Below, in pieces: positions 17,015 through 25,875 of a stretch of 64,000 nt of DNA (position 1 is its first letter; every line of letters starts with the position of its first letter). Position numbers and translations under genes: made by a program. Under the pieces are notes generated by a model. That model saw only the letters and a list, made by a program, of their open reading frames with translations. It made no database searches and was not told the DNA's origin. Origin of the DNA: GCA-2688775 sp035288865 (GTDB lineage Archaea; Nanobdellota; Nanobdellia; Woesearchaeales; GW2011-AR4); the NCBI GenBank assembly GCA_035288865.1, contig DATDZA010000012.1, positions 52,515-116,514 of the forward strand, written 5' to 3'.

Positions 17015-19549
17015 ATGGATATAAAACAATTTATAAAAAAATATGAGCTGTTCGCCATAATTGTAATCACCCTTCTGTTGATATATATTATTGTATTCTT
17101 CAACCAGAAGTTAAATTTCTTTCTTGGAAATGAGCTGATTGTGCATCTTGAGCCACAGCAGAAATCATTCAGCATGCATTACGGCGGCTCAAGCCGTATT
17201 AATTTTAATGTTTCCATAGAAAATGTTGCTTACTGTAAAGCGTCATGTTCCTATTCTTTCACTGACAAAAGCAAAAATGAAGTTCTGGAAAAAAATGATT
17301 TCGAAATTGGAATTGGCCAAAATGTTATAAAGAGCTACAATTTAAGCGTCAAGAGGCTCGGCAGCGGCCAGGATTTGTATAATTTTGAGATTAAATGCCA
17401 CAGCGTGCGCTCTTTCTTTTGCCATACCGGCAGTCCCGAAAAATCAAGGTCTTCATTAATATTGGTTAATTACGACCTTACTGAAGCAGAAAAAGCGCTC
17501 AAAAATGAATTAAAATCGAATTTCACAGAGCTTCTTCAGCTGTTGCAAGATGTTGATGTTGCGCATCAAAAAGCAAGCCAAAAATATTTTGAGCTCGCGC
17601 ATAAATTGAATCTGAAGAATATGACGAGCGGCAAAATAGAGATTGATTATACTTACGATAAAATAAGAGTTTCTATTGAGAATCTCAGAAGCATATGGTC
17701 TGTAGAGAATTACGCCCAGTTAAAGCAGTCATTCAACAAAACGTATTTTGACGATTTAAATTACATTAACAGAACAATTGGCGCATTTGACAAAAGGATA
17801 GATGATGCAGCAGGCCTGCATAACTCAATATTGTCGCAATTGAGCTTAATATACGGCAGTTCAAATGAGCTGAATCCATTTATTAAAATTTTAGGCGATA
17901 AATCCATAACTGGCAGATTTAATTCAAACTTAAATGATTTTAATAAATTATCATCATCTGTTACCAACAATACCTTTGAAAATTATGATCGGGTGGTTGC
18001 GGAACTAAACAAAATTGAATTGCAGCAAAATTCAATAATTGAAACATCAAGATGGAATTCTGCAAAAACGTTTTTTGAGTCTGAATATTTGCTGAAATCG
18101 GAAAATGATTTGTTATGCAATTTGCAGCAGAATTGCTCAGAAAATGCATCGATAGAAAAAGCGGTTGATAAATCTCAATCTTTCGTGGATAAATATCCCA
18201 AGCTTACGGATTTATCGCAAAATTGCCTGCTTCTTGCAGGTATAAGCGAAAAGCACTCCGTCATTAGGAATGAAACATCAAAAATTATTGGGGATAAAAA
18301 TATAACATTTAACGCGGATGAAAAATTTATTAACCTGACTCAAAAATTCAAAAATAATGAAGTTGCAAAAATAAATAATTCCTATTACTATTCGCTGCAG
18401 AAATTAAAGGATGAAAATAAAACAAATGAAAGTTTAATTCAAATCGCTGAAGAATTCGCGCCGGACAGTGAAATAAATATTTCAGAAACTGATTACAATA
18501 AATCAGTCAATATTTCCCTGTATCTTTTGTCAGGAATAAATTTATCAAAGCAATCCAACGACTTTTTAATAAAATGCTCTGAATTTGAAAATGTTTCTAA
18601 TATTGCACAATTTTTTGATTTTAGTCAAGTTAGCGCAAATATCACTTATAACTTAATTCAAAATATTGACACTGTTTTATCCGACAACCCCCCAATCTGC
18701 TGCGTTTTTAATGACTGCAGTCCCTGCTGCAGGGATGATTCATGCAAAAATGACCCAAAAACCTTCCCGGTAATTTTCTTGCACGGCCACTCATTCTACA
18801 AGGATAATTCTCCAGAATACTCGCTGGACGCATTTAACAAGCTACAGTCAAAACTTGACGAAGACGGCTACCTGAACGCGGGGATTGTTTCGCTTTACTC
18901 AAAGAACGAATCTTTGCAGAGCGGGATTTGGAGCCTGTCAGGCAGGCCGATAACTGCAAAAGTAAGCTACTATTACGACGCATTCAGGAAAGATGACAAA
19001 TATATTCTTATCCCAACAAAAAGCGAGAATATTGACACTTATGCAGTAAGACTAAAGGATTTGATTGATATAGTAAAGGAAAGAACGGGAAAACCAAAAG
19101 TCAACATAATAGCTCATTCAATGGGTGGTTTGGTTGCAAGAAGATATATTCAGATTTTCGACGCTAGCGATGTAAATAAATTTATTATGATTGCCACGCC
19201 AAACCATGGAATTTCAAGCAAGGCAGCAAGCTATTGCGGATATTTAGGCGAGAACAGGGAATGCCAGGACATGCTTCAGGGCAGCCTGTTCATCAACAAA
19301 CTAAATGACCCCTCAAAGCAGCCAAGCGGTGTAAAAATGTATGACATTATCGGAACTGGCTGCAACACCGATTCAGGGAACGGGGATGGGGTTGTAACGG
19401 CAGAAAATGCAAAATTAGATAATACAATAATATTTTATATCAATGGAACCTGTAACGGTGTATTTGGAGGAACCCTGCATACGGATCTTCTTAATCTTAA
19501 TTTATATCCAGAAACTTACAGAATTGTAAAAGAGATAATGAATGAATAA
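17015..19549 (+). CDS. Membrane-anchored protein with C-terminal alpha/beta-hydrolase (lipase-like) domain
   Basis: 844 residues. One hydrophobic helix at about 13-32 anchors an extracytoplasmic body. Residues 35-150 look beta-rich with paired cysteines. Residues about 155-560 are Asn/Ser/Lys-rich helices, probably an extended stalk. A Cys-rich patch follows (CCVFNDCSPCCRDDSCK). Residues about 590-844 are an alpha/beta hydrolase: FPVIFLHGHSFY (oxyanion region), the nucleophile elbow AHSMGGLVARRY, an Asp candidate in GNGDGVVTAENA and a His in TLHTDLLN. This is similar to triacylglycerol lipase/PGAP1-type hydrolases. The substrate is unknown; a lipid or ester at the cell surface is inferred. 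Confidence 0.75.
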   Translation: MDIKQFIKKYELFAIIVITLLLIYIIVFFNQKLNFFLGNELIVHLEPQQKSFSMHYGGSSRINFNVSIENVAYCKASCSYSFTDKSKNEVLEKNDFEIGIGQNVIKSYNLSVKRLGSGQDLYNFEIKCHSVRSFFCHTGSPEKSRSSLILVNYDLTEAEKALKNELKSNFTELLQLLQDVDVAHQKASQKYFELAHKLNLKNMTSGKIEIDYTYDKIRVSIENLRSIWSVENYAQLKQSFNKTYFDDLNYINRTIGAFDKRIDDAAGLHNSILSQLSLIYGSSNELNPFIKILGDKSITGRFNSNLNDFNKLSSSVTNNTFENYDRVVAELNKIELQQNSIIETSRWNSAKTFFESEYLLKSENDLLCNLQQNCSENASIEKAVDKSQSFVDKYPKLTDLSQNCLLLAGISEKHSVIRNETSKIIGDKNITFNADEKFINLTQKFKNNEVAKINNSYYYSLQKLKDENKTNESLIQIAEEFAPDSEINISETDYNKSVNISLYLLSGINLSKQSNDFLIKCSEFENVSNIAQFFDFSQVSANITYNLIQNIDTVLSDNPPICCVFNDCSPCCRDDSCKNDPKTFPVIFLHGHSFYKDNSPEYSLDAFNKLQSKLDEDGYLNAGIVSLYSKNESLQSGIWSLSGRPITAKVSYYYDAFRKDDKYILIPTKSENIDTYAVRLKDLIDIVKERTGKPKVNIIAHSMGGLVARRYIQIFDASDVNKFIMIATPNHGISSKAASYCGYLGENRECQDMLQGSLFINKLNDPSKQPSGVKMYDIIGTGCNTDSGNGDGVVTAENAKLDNTIIFYINGTCNGVFGGTLHTDLLNLNLYPETYRIVKEIMNE

Positions 19550-20647
19550 TTATTTTTTTTCTTGCCTTGTATAAACCGTCCTTGTCGGGAATGGTATTTT
19601 GATTCCCCCTTTTATCAAGGCATTATAAATTTCCTCAACTACCAGTGCCTTTGTGTCATCGTACCTGTCGCTATACCCGGGAACCCAGAAAAGGGCAGTG
19701 AACTTCAGGGCAAAGTCACCCATTTCAATCATTAGAACTTTAGGAGACGGCTTTTTTAGTACATCTGGAATTTTCTTCAGCGTGTCAAGAACAATCTTTC
19801 TTACTTTTGAAATGCTTGAGCCATATTCAACTCCAAAATTTACATTAAACCTAACGCTGGGGTCAGGCTGGACAAAGTTTATTATCCGTGAGTCGGCAAG
19901 CTTTCCGTTTGGCAATGTTATTATTTCATTGTCGAAAGTGTGTAGTTTTGTGCTTCTAAGGCCGACATCAACAACTCTGCCTATGGTTTCCTCGTCCAGT
20001 TTTATAATGTCACCGACCTTTATGCTTTTGTCCATCAGCAGGGATGCCCCGCCAAATATATTGCCAAGCGTGCTTTGGAGCGCGAAAGCCACAGCAATTC
20101 CCACAATCCCGAGCCCTGCCAGCAGCGGTCCTATCTGTATGCCCCAGATTGGAAGTATAAACATCAAGCCTATCAATGAAATAAAAATCCTTGAAAATTT
20201 CTTGAATATTGGAACCAGCTCGTCGTGCAAAATCACCACATTCTTCTTATGCAATTTTGTCCCAAGATTATCAAGAAACGCCTCAACAAATATTATTACA
20301 AGGTAAGTTATAATAATATAAATTAATGTAAAAATAATTTTCACTGCAATGTCCGCCAGGTTTTTGTTTATTCCAAGAGGAATCAAAGCAAGCCTAAGCC
20401 CAATAAGAAGTAATATTATGGAAATTGGACCATTTGATTTCTTGACAAGTATATCATCCATAGTTGTTTTTGTTTTCCTTGTGAGTTTCAGAATTATTTT
20501 GGTTGCTATGAAAACAAATAATCTTGAAAGCAGAAAAAACAAAACTAAAATAAGAAACGAATCAAAGTACGGATTGTAAAAGTACTTATTCGTAGGGTTT
20601 AACCCAACGTACTTCTTAGTGAGATTAAGGTATAAATCAAGCAGCAT
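19550..20647 (-). CDS. mscS: MscS-family small-conductance mechanosensitive channel
   Basis: A 365-residue protein. Four to five membrane helices occupy about 1-175, and the pore-lining TM3 is Gly/Ala-rich (LLAGLGIVGIAVAFALQSTLGNI). The MscS beta domain follows: SLLMDKSIKVGDIIKLDE and GRVVDVGLRSTKLHTFDNEIITLPNGKL. A mixed C-terminal domain completes it. It relieves osmotic downshock. The stop codon abuts the stop of the convergent lipase-like gene. Confidence 0.9.
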   Translation of the reverse strand: MLLDLYLNLTKKYVGLNPTNKYFYNPYFDSFLILVLFFLLSRLFVFIATKIILKLTRKTKTTMDDILVKKSNGPISIILLLIGLRLALIPLGINKNLADIAVKIIFTLIYIIITYLVIIFVEAFLDNLGTKLHKKNVVILHDELVPIFKKFSRIFISLIGLMFILPIWGIQIGPLLAGLGIVGIAVAFALQSTLGNIFGGASLLMDKSIKVGDIIKLDEETIGRVVDVGLRSTKLHTFDNEIITLPNGKLADSRIINFVQPDPSVRFNVNFGVEYGSSISKVRKIVLDTLKKIPDVLKKPSPKVLMIEMGDFALKFTALFWVPGYSDRYDDTKALVVEEIYNALIKGGIKIPFPTRTVYTRQEKK

Positions 20648-20890
20648 TTCATGAAAAGCTTAGCTGAACTTATATTTAAGTATTTGTTTAGATTTGGAGA
20701 AATGATAAAAATTGGTAACAAATCAAACATCAATAAAATAAATACTATTAAAATCTTAAATTAGTTCTATTGTTTAACTATAGATAGATCAATAATGAAA
20801 ATAATAAACCAGTATACTGATGTGTATATAATACAACAAAAAGTATTTATAGTGATTAAATATTAAAATCATTACGTGGGGGTGTTTTTA

Positions 20891-21034
20891 TTGAGTGCTT
20901 CTAATTATAGTGAGAAGATGGATTACATTACAGTAGACGGCAGTGCATATACTCACAAGCAGATTGAGATAAGAAACGGAATAACTTTCATGCGAATGAA
21001 AAAGCGCATTCTGAAATTAAAAGATGAATATTAA
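20891..21034 (+). CDS. Small 47-residue protein
   Basis: TTG start at 20891 with GGGGGTG 7 bases upstream (20877-20883); an ATG at 20918 is an alternative. The peptide has a polar N-terminus and the segment MDYITVDGSAYTHKQIEI, then a basic, helical end (MRMKKRILKLKDEY). The strong ribosome-binding site and TATA-like TATTTATAG at about 20843 support expression. Family unknown. It overlaps the next small gene by 11 bases. Confidence 0.5.
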   Translation: MSASNYSEKMDYITVDGSAYTHKQIEIRNGITFMRMKKRILKLKDEY

Positions 21035-21200
21035 GGACAGAAAGCTTTTGAGGTTCTTAGTCGTTGTCATAATAATTTCTCTTATTCTAAATATTGTGTT
21101 ATTGGCATTAAGAATAATTAATGAATATTTTTTCTGGATTATCATAATTGTAGCTGCTGTTTTTGCGTATAAGGTGCTGCCCAAGGCAAATAAAAAGTAA
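21024..21200 (+). CDS. Small membrane protein, 58 residues
   Basis: ATG at 21024 inside the end of the preceding small gene, so translation is probably coupled. Two hydrophobic helices (about 10-30 and 35-52: FLVVVIIISLILNIVLLAL, then FFWIIIIVAAVFAY) are flanked by basic residues, giving a helical hairpin. The function is unknown. It is followed 20 bases later by the structured-RNA candidate. Confidence 0.5.
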   Translation: MNIKDRKLLRFLVVVIIISLILNIVLLALRIINEYFFWIIIIVAAVFAYKVLPKANKK

Positions 21201-21219
21201 TTTAAAACACAAAAACAAA

Positions 21220-21424
21220 GAGGGTCTAGCCGTTGCCCGGCCAGCCTAAGCTGTCAGTTAAAGTTTTTTGTTCAAGCTTTTGGTACGCAAGATGGCTTGA
21301 GCCGTAAAAGCAGACGTTTAGTTAATGCCTTAGTGCAGATTGCTTGCGATTCCTGCGTTAAACATCAGCGTCAATCAGCAATGACTTTGCTTTAACCACA
21401 GACGGGTTCAGCTCACCCCCGGAT
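21220..21424 (+). ncRNA. Candidate structured non-coding RNA
   Basis: A segment of about 205 bases, clearly richer in G+C than its AT-rich flanks and without a good reading frame. By hand, it folds into one nested set of long-range helices: GGGT/ACCC, AGC/GCT, CCCG/CGGG, CTGT/ACAG and GTTAAAG/CTTTAAC, in that order from outside to inside. Inside are hairpins CAAGC..GCTTG (with TTG..CAA inside), GTTTA..TAAAC enclosing GCAG..CTGC, and GTCA..TGAC. The strand is assumed from the upstream genes; both strands fold similarly. No match to tRNA, 5S, RNase P (its GAGGAAAGTC core is absent) or the SRP S-domain motif is seen. Confidence 0.6.
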
Positions 21425-21593
21425 ACTGTATTGATTTAATGATATTTAAATTCTGCCTCTATAAATTATATAAAAAGTCGGATAAATATTATTTTCCTAT
21501 TCAAAAGTTTTATATTAAAAGAAAAAAATAATTTTGACTTAAAGGTGGTAATAGCCAAAATATTTATAAATCAAATAGCGTTTCTATGAAATT

Positions 21594-22085
21594 ATGAATT
21601 TATCTAGACTAGAAAGAATTGCTGGAACTGTAAGAAATTCTGTAAGTGATTCCTTTAGGGCTGTGCCAGAAGCTGTGGTTGAATTTGGAAAAAATGTTTT
21701 GTTTCCACAAAAACACGAAAGAGTGAAAGCTGAACTCTCTCGATTAGCGCGAGAAACTGCAAGTGAATTGCTCGGGCCAGTTATGGTTGATGCTGAATAT
21801 GTGCATAGCTTGGCTGCAAAGTATAATCTAAATCCTAATTATTTTGATTATGCAAGAGGAAATTTAATTGCGTCTATAACGTCTTTAGTTGGTGGTGCTC
21901 CAACTCCAGATGGGAGAGAAAAATTTAAAGGATCCTTAGGGAGGGTCAGTGAGGTTCTTTGGTCTGTAGCTGGGCATTATGGAAATGGAAGTGCAACACA
22001 TAACGCTGCAGTGGGAATTGTTAATGAAACTTATTTTCGTAATGAAACAATCGTACTTCATATGGGTTTAAGAGAAACAATTTAA
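21594..22085 (+). CDS. Hypothetical soluble protein
   Basis: A 163-residue protein, mostly helical in composition, with no signal peptide or membrane segment. Recognisable pieces are an amphipathic N-terminus, a charged middle (HERVKAELSRLARETASEL) and a C-terminal VSEVLWSVAGHYGNGSATHN. The family is unknown. TATA-like ATATTTATAAATC lies about 27 bases before the ATG, so it is likely leaderless and monocistronic. Confidence 0.55.
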   Translation: MNLSRLERIAGTVRNSVSDSFRAVPEAVVEFGKNVLFPQKHERVKAELSRLARETASELLGPVMVDAEYVHSLAAKYNLNPNYFDYARGNLIASITSLVGGAPTPDGREKFKGSLGRVSEVLWSVAGHYGNGSATHNAAVGIVNETYFRNETIVLHMGLRETI

Positions 22086-22110
22086 TCTTAAAAATTAAAA
22101 ATAAAAGGCC

Positions 22111-22260
22111 TTATTTGGCCTTTCCCAGAATCCTAAACACTTTTGTGCCGCAAGTTGCGCAGACACCTTTCATTGCACTCATGCCATTCTTCATAGTGAC
22201 TTCCTTGCCATCCTTAATTTCAACTTCTTTCCTGCACTTCATGCATCTTCCTCTTGCCAT
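22111..22260 (-). CDS. Small zinc-ribbon protein, DUF5679-like
   Basis: 49 residues with two CxxC knuckles: RCMKC near the N-terminus and CATCGTKVFRILGK at the C-terminus, joined by the basic EVTMKNGMSAMKG segment. This layout matches the small DUF5679 proteins common in archaea and candidate phyla, by recall. GAGGTG stands 7 bases before the ATG at 22260. A nucleic-acid or ribosome-associated role is possible but unproven. Confidence 0.75.
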   Translation of the reverse strand: MARGRCMKCRKEVEIKDGKEVTMKNGMSAMKGVCATCGTKVFRILGKAK

Positions 22261-22360
22261 TAAATTCACCTCATAATTTTAAATGAATTATAGGATTTTA
22301 AGCCTATGAGTGTTCAATGTAGTAAGTAATATATAAAAGTTTGGATTATTTACGAGTATT

Positions 22361-22852
22361 TTACGAGTGGTTTGCTACTTTGGACTGGTAATATCCCTTA
22401 AATCTTATTGATGCAACATTGGAAACTCTACCTTTATGTTCGTAAGGAAATACTTCGGCATCTATTAAAATTTCTCTTGTACTACCGTCTGGTTGCCATT
22501 GAAGTCTTCTCGCATCCTGCAATGTTACGCATCCCAGAAGCGATTGATCCAAATATGTCTTTCTGTTTGGTCTTATATTATCCACATTTGGCGCCAGCTC
22601 TACAGAAGGCATGCCTAACATTTGTTCGATAGTTTTGCCAAAGATTTTAGCCGCTTCATAATTAAAGAAATTTATTATGCCATTGTTGTCGTGGCTTAGC
22701 AAAGGGGTTCCATACAACAAAGCATTTACACTTGCATATTTTGAAGCAGGATTTTCTGGAATATCTCCATTTACAAAACCAACACCATGTTTAACTATAG
22801 CTGCATGCAAATCATTTGCAAGTTCTTCCGTAATTTTCTCAATAGTTCCCAT
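22361..22852 (-). CDS. PAS-like (MEKHLA-type) domain protein
   Basis: 163 residues. After a helical N-terminus, residues 45-155 form a PAS-like fold: LLYGTPLLSHDNNGIINFFNYEAA is typical of MEKHLA/PAS modules, followed by IFGKTIEQMLGMPSVELAP and C-terminal strands (IASIRF-type end, NVASIRFKGYY). There is no histidine kinase or DNA-binding domain, so it is a stand-alone sensor module. Its start is about 100 bases from the zinc-ribbon gene. It follows ilvC on the same strand by 21 bases. Confidence 0.6.
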   Translation of the reverse strand: MGTIEKITEELANDLHAAIVKHGVGFVNGDIPENPASKYASVNALLYGTPLLSHDNNGIINFFNYEAAKIFGKTIEQMLGMPSVELAPNVDNIRPNRKTYLDQSLLGCVTLQDARRLQWQPDGSTREILIDAEVFPYEHKGRVSNVASIRFKGYYQSKVANHS

Positions 22853-22873
22853 AAATATAAAAGAAAAATAAGT

Positions 22874-24343
22874 TTATGCGGCTCTTTGGTTTCCCGGTCT
22901 AAGACCTCGGTTTATTTTTGCCGCATTCCATACATTTGGCACTGTTGAGGTATAATTTGGTGCAACAATGAAGTCACCCGGATACCTTTCGCGACTGTCC
23001 AAGAATTGCGGCAATATTATTGCCTTAAATCTAGGACCCCAGTCTAGCGCGCCACGCTGCGCTGTTGTGCTGCAAGCACCAAGAAGATGTGAAACGCCTT
23101 CTCTTTGGTAAAATCGATTCAAGCTTTCAGTGGCCTCCTCAACTGTTTCATTAATTGCTTCACTTACCCTGTGGCCGTGATCAATTAGAGTTTGATATTG
23201 GGCCTCAATGGCACCGAGGATAGCTCCCGCCAAAGCAAAATTAGTTATTTTCATTCCATAAGTCCTGTCACGCAATTGTGCCCTAATCTCTCGCCCTGTA
23301 GTCCACATTTCTGACTTATTAATTGGTGTATATTCGGCCGCTAATTTTAAATCGTAGTCTGGTTGACTATTCGAGTCAAGTGCTATTTTGGCCTCTATCC
23401 CATCTTCAACGGACTTATACAGCCTATTCAGAAGAGGTTGCGTAGAATTTCTTATCATTTTTTTATATTGTAGTACCGTACCTAAATGGCCAGCTTCTTG
23501 AGCCTGCCTGTAAATTTCTGCGGCCCCACTCTGTCCAATCAAAGGGAGTATGACCTGAGTTATTTGCTCTGAAGAATTAATAAATGCTTCTCTCGGATCA
23601 ATTTTATTTTTTTGCCTTAAAGTATCATACGCAGCTTCTGCCAGCGCCCATACCTCTCCCAATAAAAATGCCCTTTCTCCAAAATGATCGCTTACCACTT
23701 CGTCTCTAAAAGTAGTTTCTAACATATACGCAGCTCCAATTCCTCTGCCCATGGCAAGTGTTTTTTCAAGAGCACGCCCGCTAAAGTTTCTCGCAACTGC
23801 AAAACTAGCGTTTATGCCTAATCCGTTTAGATAATTTTCTCTTACGCTTAATCCTGCGCCCTTGGGGGCTATCATACCAACGTCAACACCTTCACGCGGT
23901 TTTATGCCAGTAAGTTGGTTGAAATGCATTCCAAATCCATGTGAAAAGTAAAGCATCTTTCCTGGCTCCACATATCTTTCTATGCTTGGCCAAGAATCTC
24001 TCTGGCCTGCATCTGAAGTTAAATACGCAATTATAGTTGCCCTATCAGCGGCTTCTTCTATAGAGAACAAATTCTTACCAGGCTCCCATCCATCCTTAAG
24101 CGCATTCTCCCAGCCGGTCAGTCTTTTATCACCAGGTTTAGAAAATCTTTTTCTTTGGCCAACAAAAACAGGAATGTTATGGTCCTTAAGACTGTCTCTT
24201 AGATTTTGTGATTGTGCTGGCCCTTGGGAGCCATAACCCTCAAATCCAATTTTTTGGCCTTTAAGGGCATCTATTGCATCATCCAGTGTAAATTCTTGCC
24301 GTGTGACAACCCCCTCATCACCACCACCAAAGTTAATTTTCAT
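22874..24343 (-). CDS. ilvC: Ketol-acid reductoisomerase, long form
   Basis: A 489-residue enzyme that rearranges and reduces acetolactate in valine/isoleucine synthesis. Features are the NADPH-binding GYGSQGPAQSQNLRDSL, IAPKGAGLSVRENYLNGLGI, the Mg-ligand region SDHFGERAFLLGEVWALAEA, and the C-terminal VEEATESLNRFYQREG with CSTTAQRGALDW. The length and wording resemble the plant/E. coli class II enzymes rather than the ~330-residue class I type. No other branched-chain gene is in this window. Purine-rich GGAGGTAAT is just upstream of the ATG. Confidence 0.88.
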   Translation of the reverse strand: MKINFGGGDEGVVTRQEFTLDDAIDALKGQKIGFEGYGSQGPAQSQNLRDSLKDHNIPVFVGQRKRFSKPGDKRLTGWENALKDGWEPGKNLFSIEEAADRATIIAYLTSDAGQRDSWPSIERYVEPGKMLYFSHGFGMHFNQLTGIKPREGVDVGMIAPKGAGLSVRENYLNGLGINASFAVARNFSGRALEKTLAMGRGIGAAYMLETTFRDEVVSDHFGERAFLLGEVWALAEAAYDTLRQKNKIDPREAFINSSEQITQVILPLIGQSGAAEIYRQAQEAGHLGTVLQYKKMIRNSTQPLLNRLYKSVEDGIEAKIALDSNSQPDYDLKLAAEYTPINKSEMWTTGREIRAQLRDRTYGMKITNFALAGAILGAIEAQYQTLIDHGHRVSEAINETVEEATESLNRFYQREGVSHLLGACSTTAQRGALDWGPRFKAIILPQFLDSRERYPGDFIVAPNYTSTVPNVWNAAKINRGLRPGNQRAA

Positions 24344-24434
24344 ATTGATTACCTCCGATTATATTAAAAATTAAAGAACTTCAAATTATTATATAAATAT
24401 TTCCATTATAACTACTTTAAAATAGAAACTGTTT

Positions 24435-25100
24435 CTATTCCACAATCTCCAGCAATTCTTTTATATCATTAATTTCATAATCCGCATCTGAATTCTCAAT
24501 TTCAGGATTTCCATATCTGGCAAAGCAAGTCAGCATTCCCAAAGCTTTGGCGCCTTTTATGTCCCTCTCCGGCCAATCGCCAACCATCAGGCACTCGCTT
24601 GGCTTTAACTTTAATTTATCAAACACAACCATAAAAGGCTTATTGCTTGGCTTATACTCGCCCGTGTCATCAAAAGTTACAACCAAATCAAAATAGTGGT
24701 TTATTTTCATAGAAACAAGCCTTATCCATGCTTTTAATCTTGGAGCATCGGAAACTATTGCAAGTTTTATTCCCTTTCTTTTTAATTCATACAGAACTTT
24801 TCCAACATTTGGGTATGGCTCGAGAAATCCGCTTCTTACTCTTCTGTAGGCAACAATCCCGCTCGCAAGAATTTCATAGTTAACTTCTCCCATCATTTTT
24901 TCCAATAATCTCTGGAAGACTAATTTATCCTCCATGCCATACTGCTTGTATAATTCAAATACTTCCTTGATTGCTTTTTCCTTGTCAACATTTAATCCGG
25001 CGCCTATCATTGATGAAACTGCAGCATCGCAGCTAAGCTTTTTCATTCTAAGAAAGTCTATTAATGTATTGTCCAGGTCGAAGATTACGGATTTTATCAT
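24435..25100 (-). CDS. HAD-superfamily phosphatase (subfamily IA)
   Basis: 221 residues from the Met at 25100. The motif I nucleophile is in VIFDLDNTLID, motif II Ser/Asp in IVSDAP, the conserved Lys in EYKPSNKPF, and motif IV in MVGDWPERDIKGAKALGM. The four-helix cap lies between motif I and II. The pattern resembles the archaeal TIGR02253-type HAD hydrolases. The substrate is unknown. It overlaps nothing; the next upstream gene on the same strand starts 600 bases away. Confidence 0.85.
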   Translation of the reverse strand: MIKSVIFDLDNTLIDFLRMKKLSCDAAVSSMIGAGLNVDKEKAIKEVFELYKQYGMEDKLVFQRLLEKMMGEVNYEILASGIVAYRRVRSGFLEPYPNVGKVLYELKRKGIKLAIVSDAPRLKAWIRLVSMKINHYFDLVVTFDDTGEYKPSNKPFMVVFDKLKLKPSECLMVGDWPERDIKGAKALGMLTCFARYGNPEIENSDADYEINDIKELLEIVE

Positions 25101-25132
25101 ATGAGAATGAGAATTTAACAAATTATAAAAAC

Positions 25133-25690
25133 TTATTGTGCCGCAACAGGTTGAATTGTATATTCACCAACTTTTTGATAATTTCTAACTACTTGATTAA
25201 GCATGTGTGGCGGTATTGCAGATACCATTCTTTCCAGCGCCTGTTTTACAACTGCTTGCTCGAGCTCTATTTCCCTCATTGTATGAGTATTGAATGGCTG
25301 CGTTGATGTCCAGAATGGCCTAATCTGCCTTAAAAATATTTCCCAACTAACATCAAAGCGACTTGTAAAAAACTCAGCTATAACTTCTGGAGTGACATAA
25401 AGTTCAGGAGTACTATAGATTTCAATAACTGTATGAGGTTTCATATTTGATCTATACCTTTTTGGATCTACAACTCTTTCGGGAAATAAGCATTCAACCT
25501 GATCGCTTTGATTATTCCACCATTCTTCTGGAGAAGGATCATTTTTGTAGAAAGAACCTTTTCCCAGTTCAACATTTCCAGTAGCATTTGTATATGCATC
25601 AAGGTGAAACATTCTTCCTGGAAATATCCGATCGTCCCACAAAGTAAGAACTGTTACTTTTGCTCTATCCACGGTATCATCTATTGACAT
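25133..25690 (-). CDS. Hypothetical protein
   Basis: 185 residues, soluble, with an N-terminal segment of beta type (AKVTVLTLWDDRIFPGRMFHL) and a Trp/Asn-rich middle (SPEEWWNNQSDQVECLFPE). The C-terminal half is helical (MREIELEQAVVKQALERM). No motif is recognised and no signal peptide is seen. It is separated by 32 bases from the downstream HAD gene and may be cotranscribed with it. Confidence 0.5.
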   Translation of the reverse strand: MSIDDTVDRAKVTVLTLWDDRIFPGRMFHLDAYTNATGNVELGKGSFYKNDPSPEEWWNNQSDQVECLFPERVVDPKRYRSNMKPHTVIEIYSTPELYVTPEVIAEFFTSRFDVSWEIFLRQIRPFWTSTQPFNTHTMREIELEQAVVKQALERMVSAIPPHMLNQVVRNYQKVGEYTIQPVAAQ

Positions 25691-25875
25691 TGTTTCTACC
25701 TTAAGATAGTAATCACCATATATTTATAAAATTACCCTTATACAATACAAAATATCTGGATACGAGAAGAAGATTTAAGAAGAAGAAATAGCAACTTTTT
25801 GGACAAAAATTTAAATAAAATTATTTAACACAACACAGATAACTTTAAAAACAATCTTCCCTTCTAAAAAACCTA

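Noticed and set aside
21220..21424. RNase P RNA or SRP RNA as identity of the structured RNA
   Set aside because: ACAGA near the 3' side recalls RNase P, but the GAGGAAAGTC core and the SRP GGAA/AGCAGC motif are missing.
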